64,000 nt of DNA, from contig OZ020269.1 of the NCBI GenBank assembly GCA_963971225.1, positions 33,873,264-33,937,263 of the forward strand, given 5' to 3'. Positions 50,298 to 62,278 of this stretch are shown here, piece by piece. The stretch comes from Melieria omissa (lineage: Eukaryota; Arthropoda; Insecta; Diptera; Ulidiidae). The notes under the pieces were generated by a model. It did not search any database. It saw only the letters and a program-made list of their open reading frames with translations, and had not been told where the DNA came from. The translations under genes were made by a program, and so were the position numbers. Each line of letters begins with the position of its first letter. The first letter of the stretch is position 1.

Positions 50298-51008
50298 TTA
50301 ACCCATTAGTGCATAAAGTTAAAATAATAAACTACTGTTTCAAAAGGATAAACCTTGGGTAAAATATATATAATAGGGCTCTTAAAAGTAGTCGAATAGT
50401 TCGAAAATCGATTAATCGATTATTCGAATAGTAGTTGTTTGTACGAATAGTATTTGAATATTGCTATTCGAATAGTCGATGTGCTTCGAATAGTCGAATA
50501 ATTGTTAAATTTTCAAATAATCAAATAAACACATAAGTTTTCAAAATCGAATATTTTTGGTTCTTTTCAAAGTTGCTGAAAATTTGTTCCTGAAATATAC
50601 ATATTTATAATTTGAACGTTGATAATGAGCTAATGATAATGAATGTAACTGACTCTGTGCAAATGTTGCTTTTCTATGCTTATTGGTATTTGTTCACAAA
50701 TTCTTCACAATTTCAATAAATTATTTACAATTTGAGTTTGTGTGGCTAAACAAAGTTTACTTTATTATACATTATTGCTATTCGAATAATCGAATACAAA
50801 CGGGCAATCGACTAGTCTAAAATGAACAGGTAATCGAATAGTCGTTTGCCTTCGAATAGTCGAATAACGCTATTCGATTATTAATAATCGAATAATATGT
50901 TATTCGATTTATTCAAATAATCGATTAGTCGAATAACAAGAGCCCTAATATATAACTCCTAAAATAACAATTTTATTGGCGTCCGATTTATCCAACGTTA
51001 TGGGTTAA
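50298..51008. mobile_element. TTAA-flanked element, family E, split by a hAT insertion
   Basis: TTAACCCATTA at the left and its near complement TTATGGGTTAA at the right flank about 135 bases of AT-rich DNA. That DNA is interrupted by the hAT-type element at 50374-50947. The inverted match is only 10-11 bases, so the call rests on position and on the same TTAACCCAT/ATGGGTTAA pairing at 60022-60134. Confidence 0.55.
50374..50947. mobile_element. hAT-type MITE with 8-bp target duplication
   Basis: Terminal inverted repeats TAGGGCTCTT and AAGAGCCCTA are flanked on both sides by an exact 8-bp duplication ATATATAA (50366-50373 and 50948-50955). Eight-base duplication and a YAGGG terminus are diagnostic of hAT transposons (known). 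The 574-bp body has no transposase. It is packed near both ends with TATTCGAATA, TAGTCGAATA and ATCGATTA units, likely subterminal transposase-binding repeats (inference). Confidence 0.88.
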
Positions 51009-51204
51009 CTGCTGAGTTAGAACGAACAATTTTTGACGACTCTCTTTGTCACAAGTCGAACGTCCAAAAATTAAGGCATTATTTCCTGATTATTATTCTG
51101 AAATATTCAATCAAGGATCAGGTTGATAATTTAACATGATACAAAAAATAAAGTTAGAGCCAATGCTGAATCAATCCATCAAAAAACTTGATAAGAATTG
51201 TTTT

Positions 51205-51665
51205 TAGTATGAAATCTTTTTTTCAAACGCGCTCAAACAAAACTGAGTCAATTCATCAAAAAACTGAAGGAGGAGTTTTTTTAGTATGAAATCTTCTTGA
51301 TTTTTTAAACGCTCTCAAACAAAACTGAGTCAATCCATCAAAAAACTGTTTACAAATTTCTTAGTATGAAATCTTCTTGTTTTTTTAACAAGTTTTTTAA
51401 GTATGAAATCTTCTTGTTTATTAAACGCGCTCAAACAGAACTGAGTCAATCCGTCAAAAAACTGTCTAAGAAGTTTTTTAGTATGAAATCTTCTTGTTTT
51501 GTTAATTGTGCTCAGACAAAACTGAGTAATCAACGCAAAAACTGTCTGAGAAGTTTTTATAGTAGGAAATCATCTTTTTTTTAACGTGCTCAAACAAAAC
51601 TGAGTCAATCAATGCAAAAACTATTCTAGAAGTTTTTTCAGGATAACATTTTCTTGTTTTTTTAA
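51205..51665 (+). repeat. ~80-bp minisatellite
   Basis: A unit containing CTCAAACAAAACTGAGTCAA, then CATCAAAAAACTG, then AGTATGAAATCTTCTTG is repeated about six times. The AACTGAGT landmark recurs at roughly 80-base steps, with one longer step of about 119 where part of the unit is doubled. Overlapping open frames on both strands are artefacts of the array. Confidence 0.85.
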
Positions 51666-54600
51666 TGCCGTTTAGTGTAGTTCGATTGAAAAATTACTAT
51701 TATTATTACAATTACTGCATTAATAACATTGATAATTTTTAAAAATAATAGCTCCTCAGAATTTTGCTTATGTCAACAAATCTTCAACCTTGGAACAAAG
51801 TGCCCCAAAAACATATTTTTATAACTTTTAGATAAGAAAATCATAGATCATCATGCTTCTTCTCAGCCACCATGTTGCGCATCTGACACTAAGCCATGTT
51901 TTGGCATTCTCCTTTGAAAATGTGCTACCGTACTGTCGTTGGAAAATCGATTGAAAATTTTTTTAATACAACAATAAATTATTTGCTGTTGAATTCGCAT
52001 TAACATTTTACTCTTTCGCCCAAAATACATTAGTCACGGTGAAAGGTAAATTCCGCGTTTATTTTAAAAAAGATCTTAAAATATTTAACACCTTAAATAT
52101 TACTAATTTCATATTTTATCGAAGTGGCATCACGATTCAAGATTTTTACGAATACGAAAATAGTCAAACGGCTCTACCTTTATTTTTTATATCATTATCA
52201 TAAGAAATGGTGAAATTATACAAGGTTCTAGTTTTTGACTGATATAACTTAGTACGTATGTTTAAAAAAAATATTAAAAATAAATAAATTTCTGTCGCAA
52301 GTTTCATCACTCTGAGAGCATTTCGTTATCATTAAAAGATCCAATTTGGACGATAATTGCTTTAAAATTTGAACATGGGGGATATTTTTCCTTGAAAAGA
52401 ATATTTCAAAAGCAAAATACATAAGGACTCGCCTCACATTTTTGACCTCCAAGTAATCTGGAAGCATTTGAAGTGTCGCCTACATATTTTAAGCCTCTAA
52501 AAGTAACTTGATCGGAACTTTGGGGTCAATTTTCAATTTGTCAACGTTTCATTCAACGTGGCTCTAATTTTTTCATTCGATTTGTTTTTTCAGCCTCACT
52601 CTGTTCATGAGTATTCGAAACCCATTATTAACCATTCTTACCACACAACACTAAATCATGTTTATTATTCAATGTCAATGACCCTTAATCATTGTGTTGT
52701 TATTTCTTATTAAAAAATTATTCCTGCCAAGCAAAGTTCTTGCATTAAATTTGCGCATTTTTAAACTCATTCAAAATTTACGGTGTGAAGCCGGATCAAA
52801 GTGTTTTCAGCACTAATTGCCGCACGCCGCAAATGATTTCGTTAGAACGAGTGCGCGCATTTCAAAGCGGCCGCAATCAATAACATTTTAACTGTCCCGC
52901 CACGTAGCGACAGCGCAGAAAACGCAAAAAAAAATTAAATAAAAGGACAAACTGAAAACGAAGTGAAAAACACTTGTTCAGCACGTTTTTCTAATCCTTT
53001 AACAGTTTCACGCGACAAACCGGCCAACTTTCCGGCCGCCTTCTGCTACTGCAGGCAGCGCGCAAGCGGCATTAAATTAACTACATAAATTTTTCAAAAG
53101 GCAAAATAAAACAGAAGTGAGATTGGGGAGAAGTAGGCGAAATGCGAATAAACAGAAACGAATTAATATTAGCGTCAGCGGGTTGGAGAGGGGCTCGCCT
53201 CGAATAGCAACGGAGGCGAACAGTGAAAGCGTAAAGGCATTAAAAAATCTTGTGTCAAGTGCTGCCGGAGAGGGGTAGCGGGGCGAAGGGCGGCGTGAGA
53301 AAGTCGGCTGTGAAGTGCCGAAGGGCTGAGCAGCCGGCACTGCTTTCGTAACTGCCGCTTATTTATTTAGCAAATAACCGCTTGCTGGTTGTCAGCAAAA
53401 TAACAAAAACAACAATCGCTAAAGGATTTGACAAGGAAAAAAAATGTGGTCGCTTCGGCGGCGCGACTTAGACGCCATAAGGCCGACATTAGCCTTTCGG
53501 CGCCGCCATTAGCCGCGCACTGTCGGCGTGCGACCGACCGACCGACCGGCAGTCGGTGACGGAGAGCGTCATGATATGGCATCAAATTTTGTTGTTTTTC
53601 GTGTTTATGTGTGCGGCGGCCGAGTTCGGAGCGGCCGAACGGTTTTTATTTTTACGCATTACGTGACAGATTTTTCGTTTATGCTCGCACAAATTAAATG
53701 AATTCATTAATTTCGACACGGAGGAGTTGGTGCATGTCGCAATCGGCAGCCGGCAATGCGGGGTCGTCACAATTTTGTTGTTCGTTCTCCCAATATTCTC
53801 GGCCTTTGCTCTCAACCAGTTTTGCGTCCCTGTCGGCATGTTCGCATGTCGCCCCGTGCAGAGCTGTCGGGTCATCCCGAGTTAAGGACCCAAAAGTACA
53901 CCGTCGAATATTTGACACCCACAAGTTTCGGGTTTCAGCCGCTGTTTGAGGCGCTTTGAGGTTCAATGGTGAAGGAAATTAAGCTCATTAAGCGCTGATT
54001 GTTGACAACCAAATCTGTGAAAAGTGGTGATTTCGACCCGCCTCATAAAAGCATCAACCGAGCGTCGCACAGCGAAAAATCAAAAATTCATTTGTTTTGC
54101 TCTGCACTCGACACGGCCCAGCACGTAGCGAGTGGCAAATTTTTTCGGGTAATTTTTTGCTGCCGCTGCTGTCGTTTCGCCCGACAACGTGCCGTGCCAT
54201 TTGCTGTTCGTGCTGTTTTGTGTTCAACGTATTCAATTCTAACACGTCGCCGGCGCATTTAAATGTCACATGGAATTTTTCAATTTTCTCCACCCAGCAC
54301 ACAAAGGACATTAGGCAGCACCTGACCCGTTCCCGGTCCTGTTGCCGTGCAATGAGCAAAAGAACGCGCGCCATATGTTCGCCGTTGCCATTGCCGTTTC
54401 CGCCGTTTCGGCCGCCAACGAGAGAACACAAAACGAATTGCTTCCGGCAAATATTCGCATTTAATGTGCTCGAAATAAATGTCAGTTGCCTGCCGCCTGC
54501 CGCCCGTCGCCATCCTTGGCCGCGGTCGGCTGTCGTTGCTCTGGCTATGATAAAATTGTCCTTTAAACTTTTGCGCACGTAATTAAAATTGAGTGTGGCC

Positions 54601-55019
54601 AACAGCAGTAACAACAACAACAACAGTAACGCCACACAAACCAAGTACGACAAACAACAGAAACATTGCCAACTTAACTAAAGTCATTAAATAAATCTTA
54701 ACAATGTCCCGAAAATGAAAACCAAGTCAACAGTGGCAGCAGCAGCGGCAACAATAACAACGCGCAGTAACTCGAAGGCTGAAATGAAATTTTCATAAGT
54801 TGCCGCCTTTATTCCACTTGTCCCGAGCTTCCGTTCCTTTCGGCGCGTATTGTTTGCGCACAGAACGCCAGGCGTCGCTTCGATGCTGCGTCGGTGGTGA
54901 CGTTGGCACATGGAAGGTGAAATCAATGAAAATAAATTCGCATGATGCAAGCAAAAATTAAACTTTGTGTGGTTTCCACGTTCGTTTGGCAGAACGTAGC
55001 AGTAATGGTTGTGGTTGAT
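51666..55019. other. No gene recognised; GC-rich island 52.8-54.65 kb
   Basis: AT-rich until ~52780, then about 1.9 kb that is clearly GC- and CpG-richer, with a (CGAC)n run at 53531-53547. Long frames stay open on both strands (54054-54653 minus, 54097-54582 plus). None has an ATG-started, splice-supported or family-like protein. It may be regulatory or first-exon sequence. Confidence 0.45.
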
Positions 55020-56470
55020 GGTTGCTATTGTTGTTGTTGATATTATCGTTCTTCTGGTTTTGGCAGCCCACGAATTTATGCTTTTCACTTAAGTTTTCCC
55101 CCGATTCGTTTTCCATTTTTTTATGCTTCCCCACATTTTTTCAGTATCTGCAGTCCTTTGATATTTCTTTGTTTCAATTTGCTTCTTTTACTTTTTCCGA
55201 CTTTTATGTATATTTTTTTACGTTTATCGAAATTTGTTGCTGTTTCTTTATTATCATTTTCTCAACGGGCCTTTAGGCCTTAATGTGTCGCAATTATAAT
55301 TTTTCGTCGTTACTTTCTTCTGAGTTTCAGTATATTTGGCTTTTCCACTATTTCCTTTATTATTCGTATTTCCTTTTTCTCCCTTTTTAGCACTATTTTC
55401 AATCTTCATTATTTCCTTTCCACCTTTCTTTTTTCGTTCTTAATTTTACACTACCTTTCTTAGCTTTCTCCATCCGTTCGTTTTATTATTGTTTTTATGA
55501 ATTCATCTCTTTCTTAATCTTCTTATGACGCGATTTTATTTCTTTATTTTCATTTATTTTTTGGGATTTCTTTTACACGCTTCTTTACTTTTCTCTTCCT
55601 TGGCGAAATGTTTGTATATATTATTTGAATTTCTTATCTGTTTATAACCTTTTGACTATCTTCTTTCCTCACTACTTTCCATTCCATTCTGCTGACTGTA
55701 ATCGTTTTTTCCCTCAACTTTTATCTTCTCTTCTCTCATCTAGTTTTTATTTATATAATTTAAATTAATTTTTACTCTCTTTCTCCTTTCCTTTTCTCTT
55801 TTTTTTTATTATTATGTTTTTTTTTTATTTCATTTTATTTAATTTTTTTTATTTATTTTTTTTATTTTATTTTATTTTTTTATTTTATTTTATTATTTAT
55901 TTATTTATTTATTTATAAATAAATTTATTTATTTACTTTTTATTTTTCTATTTATTTATTTATTTATTTATGCATTTATTTGTGCACTTATTTATTCATT
56001 TATTTATTGATATATTTATTTATGAGTCACTTAATTAATTATTTTTTTTATTTATTTATTTATTATTGTTTATTATTTATTTATTTTGTATCATTATTAT
56101 TTTTTTTAATTTTATTTCTTTATCTTTGTCATCTATATTCATTTCCCCCATTCACTTCTCTCGTTCTTCTAGTATATTCCAATTATTTTTCTTCCATCTA
56201 ATTTTTACTTTCCAATATCTTTCATTTTGTTCCACTTTTCCTTAACATTTATCTTTTTCATGATTCTTCCATATCTTTCAAATGCCAATTTAATTTTTTT
56301 TGTTGCTATATTAGTGACATCTCATCCTGTTTTCTTTTGTCTTGTCTGTTCTTGTACTTGTACCAATTTTGTTTTCTTCTTCCACCGTTTATCATTATCC
56401 TTCCAATAATTAAATTTGTTTGTTATATATTGTCTTACAATATCCTTTTCTCATCCTCACTATCCTTTCA
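55020..56470 (+). repeat. 1.4 kb pyrimidine-rich tract with (TTTA)n core
   Basis: The + strand is strikingly rich in T and C (TTTCTTT, CTTTTCTC and similar) for about 1.4 kb, with very few purine runs. The middle (about 55800-56110) is made mostly of TTTA, TTTTA and T runs. No exon is visible. Confidence 0.85.
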
Positions 56471-57574
56471 ATGTTGCTCCTTCGCGGTCTGCTGCTTTAC
56501 CGTTATAGCAGGCGACACTTCTAAAATGCGCGACACAGCGACACAAATGACAACAATAATAAGTAGCAACAATAGTAACAGCTCCAAACAACGAAAACAC
56601 AAACATAGAAAACAAAAACAACTTTGAGACAACACCTTTTACCCGGCAACAACACAAGAAGAAACAACAACAAACGTCAGAAACGCGATGTCACACACAG
56701 CGCGCCGGCTTCGGAGCGGCAAAACTTTCTGCCATTAAAGAATGTTCACGTTTTTGGTTTTTTTTGTAGCTGAAGTTGTTGTTTATTTTTCGGTGCGTTT
56801 GTTGTTTTTGCAGAATTTTTGAGTTGGGTCACCCATTCGCTGAGTTTATGCGGTGCGCTCGCCGTTTGTTAGTTGGTCGAACGACCTGTCTGCCTGTTTG
56901 TCTGTCGGACTGCCTGCCTGTTGTTTGTTTGTTTGTTTGTTTGCTGTGACACTCTTTCGGGCGCCGCTGTTCTGTTGTTGTTTTTGTTATTGCCGCTGTC
57001 ACGGCGCTGGAAGGGTTTAATTGTTGTTATTGCCACTGTACTTGTACACAACATCATTGTTTGCAAGTGGGACAGACACATTGTCGACTTTCAAATGAAT
57101 TCATTCAGTCGCCACGACAGAAGTGCGCCGCTCGCCGCAGTCGGCGCAAAGGCAGCGTCTAAAAGCTGGACAAAAGGGGCCGCTCTGGGATTATTGTGTT
57201 GACACTAAAACTGTCGAAGCGCACTGCAAACTTTTAACTTTAAGGATATTTATTACACTTTAATTGTATTTAATGCGCATTGCGGCGCTGAAACGGGGTC
57301 GCTCGGGCAGGGAACGCGGAATTTCAAAAGTTTTACGTAAATTAGGTACGAAGACGGAAAGGTAATTTCGGGCGCTTTTTCAAGGCCACACATTCCGAGC
57401 ATTGTTGACCGAACATTACGCCACAGTTTGAAATGGTGTGTCATGAATTTTCGGGTAATCAATGAGAAAAGGTTAAAGCTGGGCGAAAGTCTCAAGTGTT
57501 TTGGGTCAATTCAGAGTTGTGCTCGTTTTGCCTTTCCCAACAATACATGCGGTGTTTTCCACTCTTGCTTGCAG

Positions 57575-57652
57575 GTCTCCTGGATAAGGAAGCGTGATTT
57601 GCACATATTGACTGCTGGGTCCACAACTTACACATCAGATCAAAGATTTCAG
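57575..57652 (+). CDS. dpr1: dpr-family Ig protein, middle exon of Ig1
   Basis: Exactly 26 codons lie between the acceptor ttgcttgcag and the donor GTGAGT, phase 0 on both sides. They encode VSWIRKRDLHILTAG followed by TTYTSDQRFQ. This is the Ig C-C' region that is nearly invariant in Dpr proteins, and it includes the core Ig tryptophan. It joins in frame to the exon at 22326-22486 and the exon at 59085-59217. The preceding intron is about 35 kb and contains a gene on the opposite strand; the following intron is about 1.4 kb. Confidence 0.95.
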
Positions 57653-58104
57653 GTGAGTGCTGCTTCTTTGTTGAAATCGAAATGAAAACTCATTGAAGAA
57701 GAGAACAAAGAATTTTAATATATCATTTATTTTGTGAATACAGCAAGTGTTGTGTTAAATGTTTTTAATTGAATCCTGAAAAAAACTAAACGACTGACAA
57801 CTAAAGTTAAGATCAAAGAGGTTTTTTATTAAGTTGAGAATTAAATGAATTTAAGTTATCTAGAAAGCATAGCATTTTTAGTTATAATTAGCCAAGGGGA
57901 CCATTTAGCATTTGGTTAGCATCAAAGTAACCTTGAAACTTCGCCATTCTCAGCTCTTTCGCGGAAACATTGAGGTTTAACGTACCAGCGAACCAGGTTT
58001 CAGAATTCACTGTAGCGTTGGTAGACACGCCCAGAATTTCGGCATTCAATCTAAAAGCCAATTGCTAAGGAGAAGGATATCTGACACTTTATAAGCTACT
58101 GACC

Positions 58105-58640
58105 AACTTCAGGTTGAAACAGGCTGCTAAAGGAATCTCTTCAGTCAGCCGAAAGAGACTGCTTAAGTTGAAGAAAATTGATTACGTCATTGCAGACTTC
58201 TTGAGTCGAAATAGACTAATTGTATCAAAGAGACTCTTTGGAGGCCCTTTAAGAGACTTACAGGGTTGAATGAGATTTCTTTGATCTTGGATTGAACGGA
58301 ACCTCTTAGGTCTAAAGGGACTTTTTATCTCGAAAGAGACTTCCTAAGTTGGAAGGTACTTCCTGGGTCGAAAAAGATTCCCTGCGGTGAAAGAGATTTA
58401 TTAAGTCAACAGCATCTCCTAGTAACGAGAAATGCTCTCCATGGGTCGAAAGAGAACTCTTTGGTGTAAAGAGAGGTCGGCCGAGACTTCTCGGGTCACA
58501 AGAGACTTGCATACTTTGTAAGTCGAACAAATTTTTGGATCGAAACATTGTTTCTGTTGGGTCGACAGAGATTCCTGTTTCTAAAAGAGATTTCTTGGGT
58601 TGAAAGAAACTCCATAAGTCAAAAGAGACTCCTTTTGATG
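58105..58640 (+). repeat. Degenerate ~20-30 bp minisatellite in dpr small intron
   Basis: Imperfect repeats of a GGGTCGAAAGAGACTTCCTAAG-like unit (shortened here: GTCGAAAGAGACT) recur more than fifteen times between the second and third Ig1 exons. The open minus-strand frame at 58312-58644 reflects the repeat. Confidence 0.75.
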
Positions 58641-59084
58641 TCACTAATTGTTGATTTCAACAACGTTAACAGAGTCATGAGGAGTGTTTATAGTGGTTTT
58701 CTGATTCTTCAGCAAATTATAGCTTAGGATTAATCTTTTTTGTGGTATCACAACTGAGATCCATCTGAGGGCAGTCGTAGCTTTTACAAGAATTTAATAC
58801 GCTCACTAGGAAACAAAGAACATACACTTTTCCAGAGCAAGTTAGCATGTTTTCGAACACAAGCATTAAAAAAAGAGCAGACAAGACCTAAACGGGGCTT
58901 CAAAGGGCAGAAAAAATGAGAGGACAGTTATAAGACTTGGAATCATTTCACAATATGTTATTGAATGTGTTTGCATATTGGGCCAATTAGTTTTTAATTT
59001 ATACATTTGAGAAATTTATAAAAATTTATCATATTCAAGCCAAGTATTTCTTTATAAACATTGTCAACATTTTTCAACGCGCAG

Positions 59085-59217
59085 GTCATACGTCCAGAAA
59101 ATTCAGGCAATTGGACATTGCAAATAAAATATCCACAGCCACGTGACTCGGGCATCTACGAGTGCCAGATAAACACCGAACCCAAGATGTCGCTCTCGTA
59201 CACGTTCAATGTGATTG
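59085..59217 (+). CDS. dpr1: dpr-family Ig protein, last exon of Ig1
   Basis: The exon follows the acceptor tttttcaacgcgcag and ends at GTAAGTG. It holds 44 codons plus one base. It encodes VIRPENSGNWTLQIKY, with an N-glycosylation site at NWT, then PQPRDSGIYECQINTEP with the DSGxYxC signature and the second Ig cysteine, then a final beta strand ending FNVI. This completes the first Ig domain. The second Ig domain and the membrane anchor expected in a full Dpr protein are not visible downstream to the window end, so the gene continues past 64000. Confidence 0.95.
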
Positions 59218-60021
59218 GTAAGTGAATTGATGGCTAACAAAATATGTAAATTGCAGCCAAAACACACTCAACTTGTGTGCGAAACGAAAGCTGACAAATT
59301 ACTCAAATCTACACTGGCAATATTATCCTTTAAAACACATACATACATATATACATACAAAGTAGAGCCGTTTGCGAATGAGGAAGAGGTTCACTTTAAC
59401 CCGTGAATGCCTGCTGCCATTGTGTTCGCTACAACTGAAACTGGTTAAACTTATTGGGGAAATTTGCTGGTGAGCTGATGATTACATAAATACCCAAACA
59501 GTTGTTTGTTGTAATTATACAAACATTTTTCCACTCACGGCCAATTCGAATTAATGAGGTTGGCAGCATTTGACCAGCTAAATTGATTTTATTTTTTTAA
59601 TTTGACGAAGGTCTTCATTACCAAAATTTTGTTTAGAATTTCAGAATCCTAAATCAATTTCAAAGTAAATTGTTAATTGAATGTTAAAAACAACTGATTT
59701 AACAAGAGCCAATCAAATACAGACACTTTGTGATTTTGTTGTTGTTGTTGTTGCACTTTTATGAATTTGCCTTGAACACGACCTTTTCTAAAATAAAATA
59801 AAACCTAAATCATTAAATGTTTTTGTCGGTAGATTCCTTCTTTTCTATTTACTTAGTCTAATCATTAAATTTTTCTCTTGACTTCTTTGCGTTGAGTATT
59901 TAAATAAGCAAACCTGAGAAGCCCACACCAATCTATTTTCTGTTATGAGTAGAAATTTCCAGGAACGACCTTCTCATAAATTTGCTAAATAAAAAATCAT
60001 TTATTTGTTTCTCGAAACTCC

Positions 60022-60134
60022 TTAACCCATGAGAAAAAACGAGCATACAAACTTTCTCATTACTCACAAACCTTGAGTTAGTTTATCTTCCCCTAGTTTT
60101 GTGCCCCGTACTCGATGTGATATATATGGGTTAA
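60022..60134. mobile_element. Tiny TTAA-flanked element, possible family E
   Basis: TTAACCCAT and ATGGGTTAA bound 113 bp. The inverted repeat is only nine bases including TTAA, so chance is possible. The sequence between is unique in the window. Confidence 0.35.
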
Positions 60135-62278
60135 AGCGTTCAAAATGAAAAATGCATACTTACGACTCAAGTCGGGGCAGACAAAACGTTGCATTGGTCA
60201 TGCTGCCGCCTGGCATATGGCGAGAATTTCAATTTGCTAAAGTACTCGCTCATGCCGTCGCTTTTGCTTGCGCCCGTTCGGCAACTAAGTATAAGTGACT
60301 GACTGAGTGAGTGAGTGTGTGTGTGAGTAAGTGAGCGAGTGTGTGGGTGTATAGGTGTTTTTGGCATATGTGTGGGCCTTGAAAGCGGCTGTTCAAGTAT
60401 TTGCTCAACAGTCACATTTTCATGTTCGTATTTTTTTGCTTGTTTGTTATTTTTATTAAAAAAAAAGGGTTGAAATAGCAAAATGCTAATGCTGTACTCA
60501 TGCCTACAAGTGCATAATTTTATTTTTACTGATTTCATTGACGTTGGCATTTCACAAAAAAAAGCTGCCAGACTATTGAAATGTTACATTTTTTGGCATT
60601 TAAGATTTAGTTTGCCCAAACATCTTTTGACTGTAAACTTCTGCAATAATGATTTAATGCTTCACTTTAATGCTTTAAAGGCGTTTATTGTTTTGACATT
60701 GAAGACATTATTTAACGCTTTCGGAACTGATTTTCAGTTCATTGATAGATTTTTCTTATGTATGTATGTATGTAATAATTAATTATATTAATAGAAAACA
60801 ATATTTGTGACTAAAATATACAACAACAAAACGTCACCCTTTGTTTAAGTTTCGGACGAACTCGCAAATTTGGAAAGAATATTGAGCTGATTCATTGTGA
60901 ATCAAACAACACTTCCTTCGACAGGCACGGATTCAGAAAAATATTTCGGGGGGGTTTCAAAAAGTAATTGTTTAATATTTATAAAATGTCTTTTATTTTG
61001 TATGTTGTTTTAAAGTCGATCCAAATATTTGGGGGGTTTCAACCCCCAACGCCACCGTCCTTCGATCTTTGAAATAAAGGCATCAAATGGCAAAAGTTGT
61101 CTACTAAACTTCGCGATTTCTTGAACCCTTCGTTGCATGATTTAATTTCCGTGAAAGAAAAAAATTTTTGTCATATAATATTTCTTGCTTGTGAAGTTCT
61201 GATGGTAAAAAGGAAGTTTTGTTGAATTCCTGTATCTGTTAAACAAGTTTTGCAAATATTTTTCGTATCCTGGTGAGAACGCTACTGCCGAAATGAAAGT
61301 CGTTTTTATCTAAAAATACTCATTGTTTTTTCGATTCTTTTGAACATACTTGAACAATGTTATTTGCAAAATTCCGTTAGAAATCAAATGTTTTAACGTA
61401 AAAGAAGAATGAGAAGAGAGAAATGAAGAAGAATTAACGGAAAAGAAGAATGAGCGACTGTAAAATGGTGAATAGAATAGTTTCCAAATCTATGAAAATT
61501 AATATTGCATATATGCAATGCCATGCAGCGAAGGGTTGAGCCTTGATAGGAGAACATGTAGGGCTATTGAATCTTTCTGAACAAAATAATCTATTGTAAA
61601 GAATATGGCCGAGGTTGTCAATGAAAAATAAAAGATATACTCGTTGCTAAGTCGTGATACTATCAGGCTACTTTTTGGAGTCATCAGAGCACATTTTGTA
61701 TGGCAGCTATGCTCCTGAAATGGTGCCTCTCATCCAGTAATGTCTGGGAAAGCTGTGCTAATGAAGAATAAACATAGACGATAGAACATAGACGATAGAT
61801 TATGAAAGAAAATCAATTTTCCCCGTAGAAATACCACACCTCCACATTCGGAGGAAATACTCTGTGTTTACTTTCTGTTTTAATTTTATTTGTGCTCCTG
61901 GCCATTGATCACTACACATCTACTCATTACATAAGGACACCAGCTTCAATTTGGTCTTGCCAGAAAGTTGCAACATTTTTGAGGTCCACATTACTGCTTA
62001 GTTTGAAAAACACAACAGACGCTGAACTATCAAAACTGAACTAAGCTTCATCAAGAAGTCGAATTTGTTTATTGACTGAAATTCAATTACAGGCAGTTGG
62101 GTATTTCTCCAGCTAACAAAATATTCTCTTAATGGACCGTTTTCGGGCCACCCTTCGAAACCTAACCTAACCCCACATAGCTGTATACTCCATACAATAG
62201 GGAATATATTTATAACGGTACAACTTTGAAGCAACATAAATTCGTAATTAAGAAATAAGTGTTCACACGTTCGCCTAT

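Larger units (their letters stand above)
22487..57574 (+). other. ~35 kb dpr intron hosting an antisense gene
   Basis: This intron splits the first Ig domain of the dpr gene between the D and V of the GDKD-VSW junction (phase 0). It begins GTAAGTG and ends CTTGCTTGCAG. All five recognised MARCH exons lie within it on the opposite strand, with most of the mobile elements in the window. Whether the MARCH promoter and first exon also lie inside depends on the missing 5' exon. Confidence 0.85.

Noticed and set aside
54054..54653. 199-residue minus-strand frame
   Set aside because: Begins at TTG within a CAA/GTT run, overlaps an equally long plus frame, and has no domain or splice evidence.
59397..59460. 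TTAACCCGTGAA as the end of another TTAA element
   Set aside because: No inverted partner terminus found nearby.
62141..62180. CCTAACCTAACC run as another SINE tail
   Set aside because: No tRNA-like head or SINE body is recognisable next to it.
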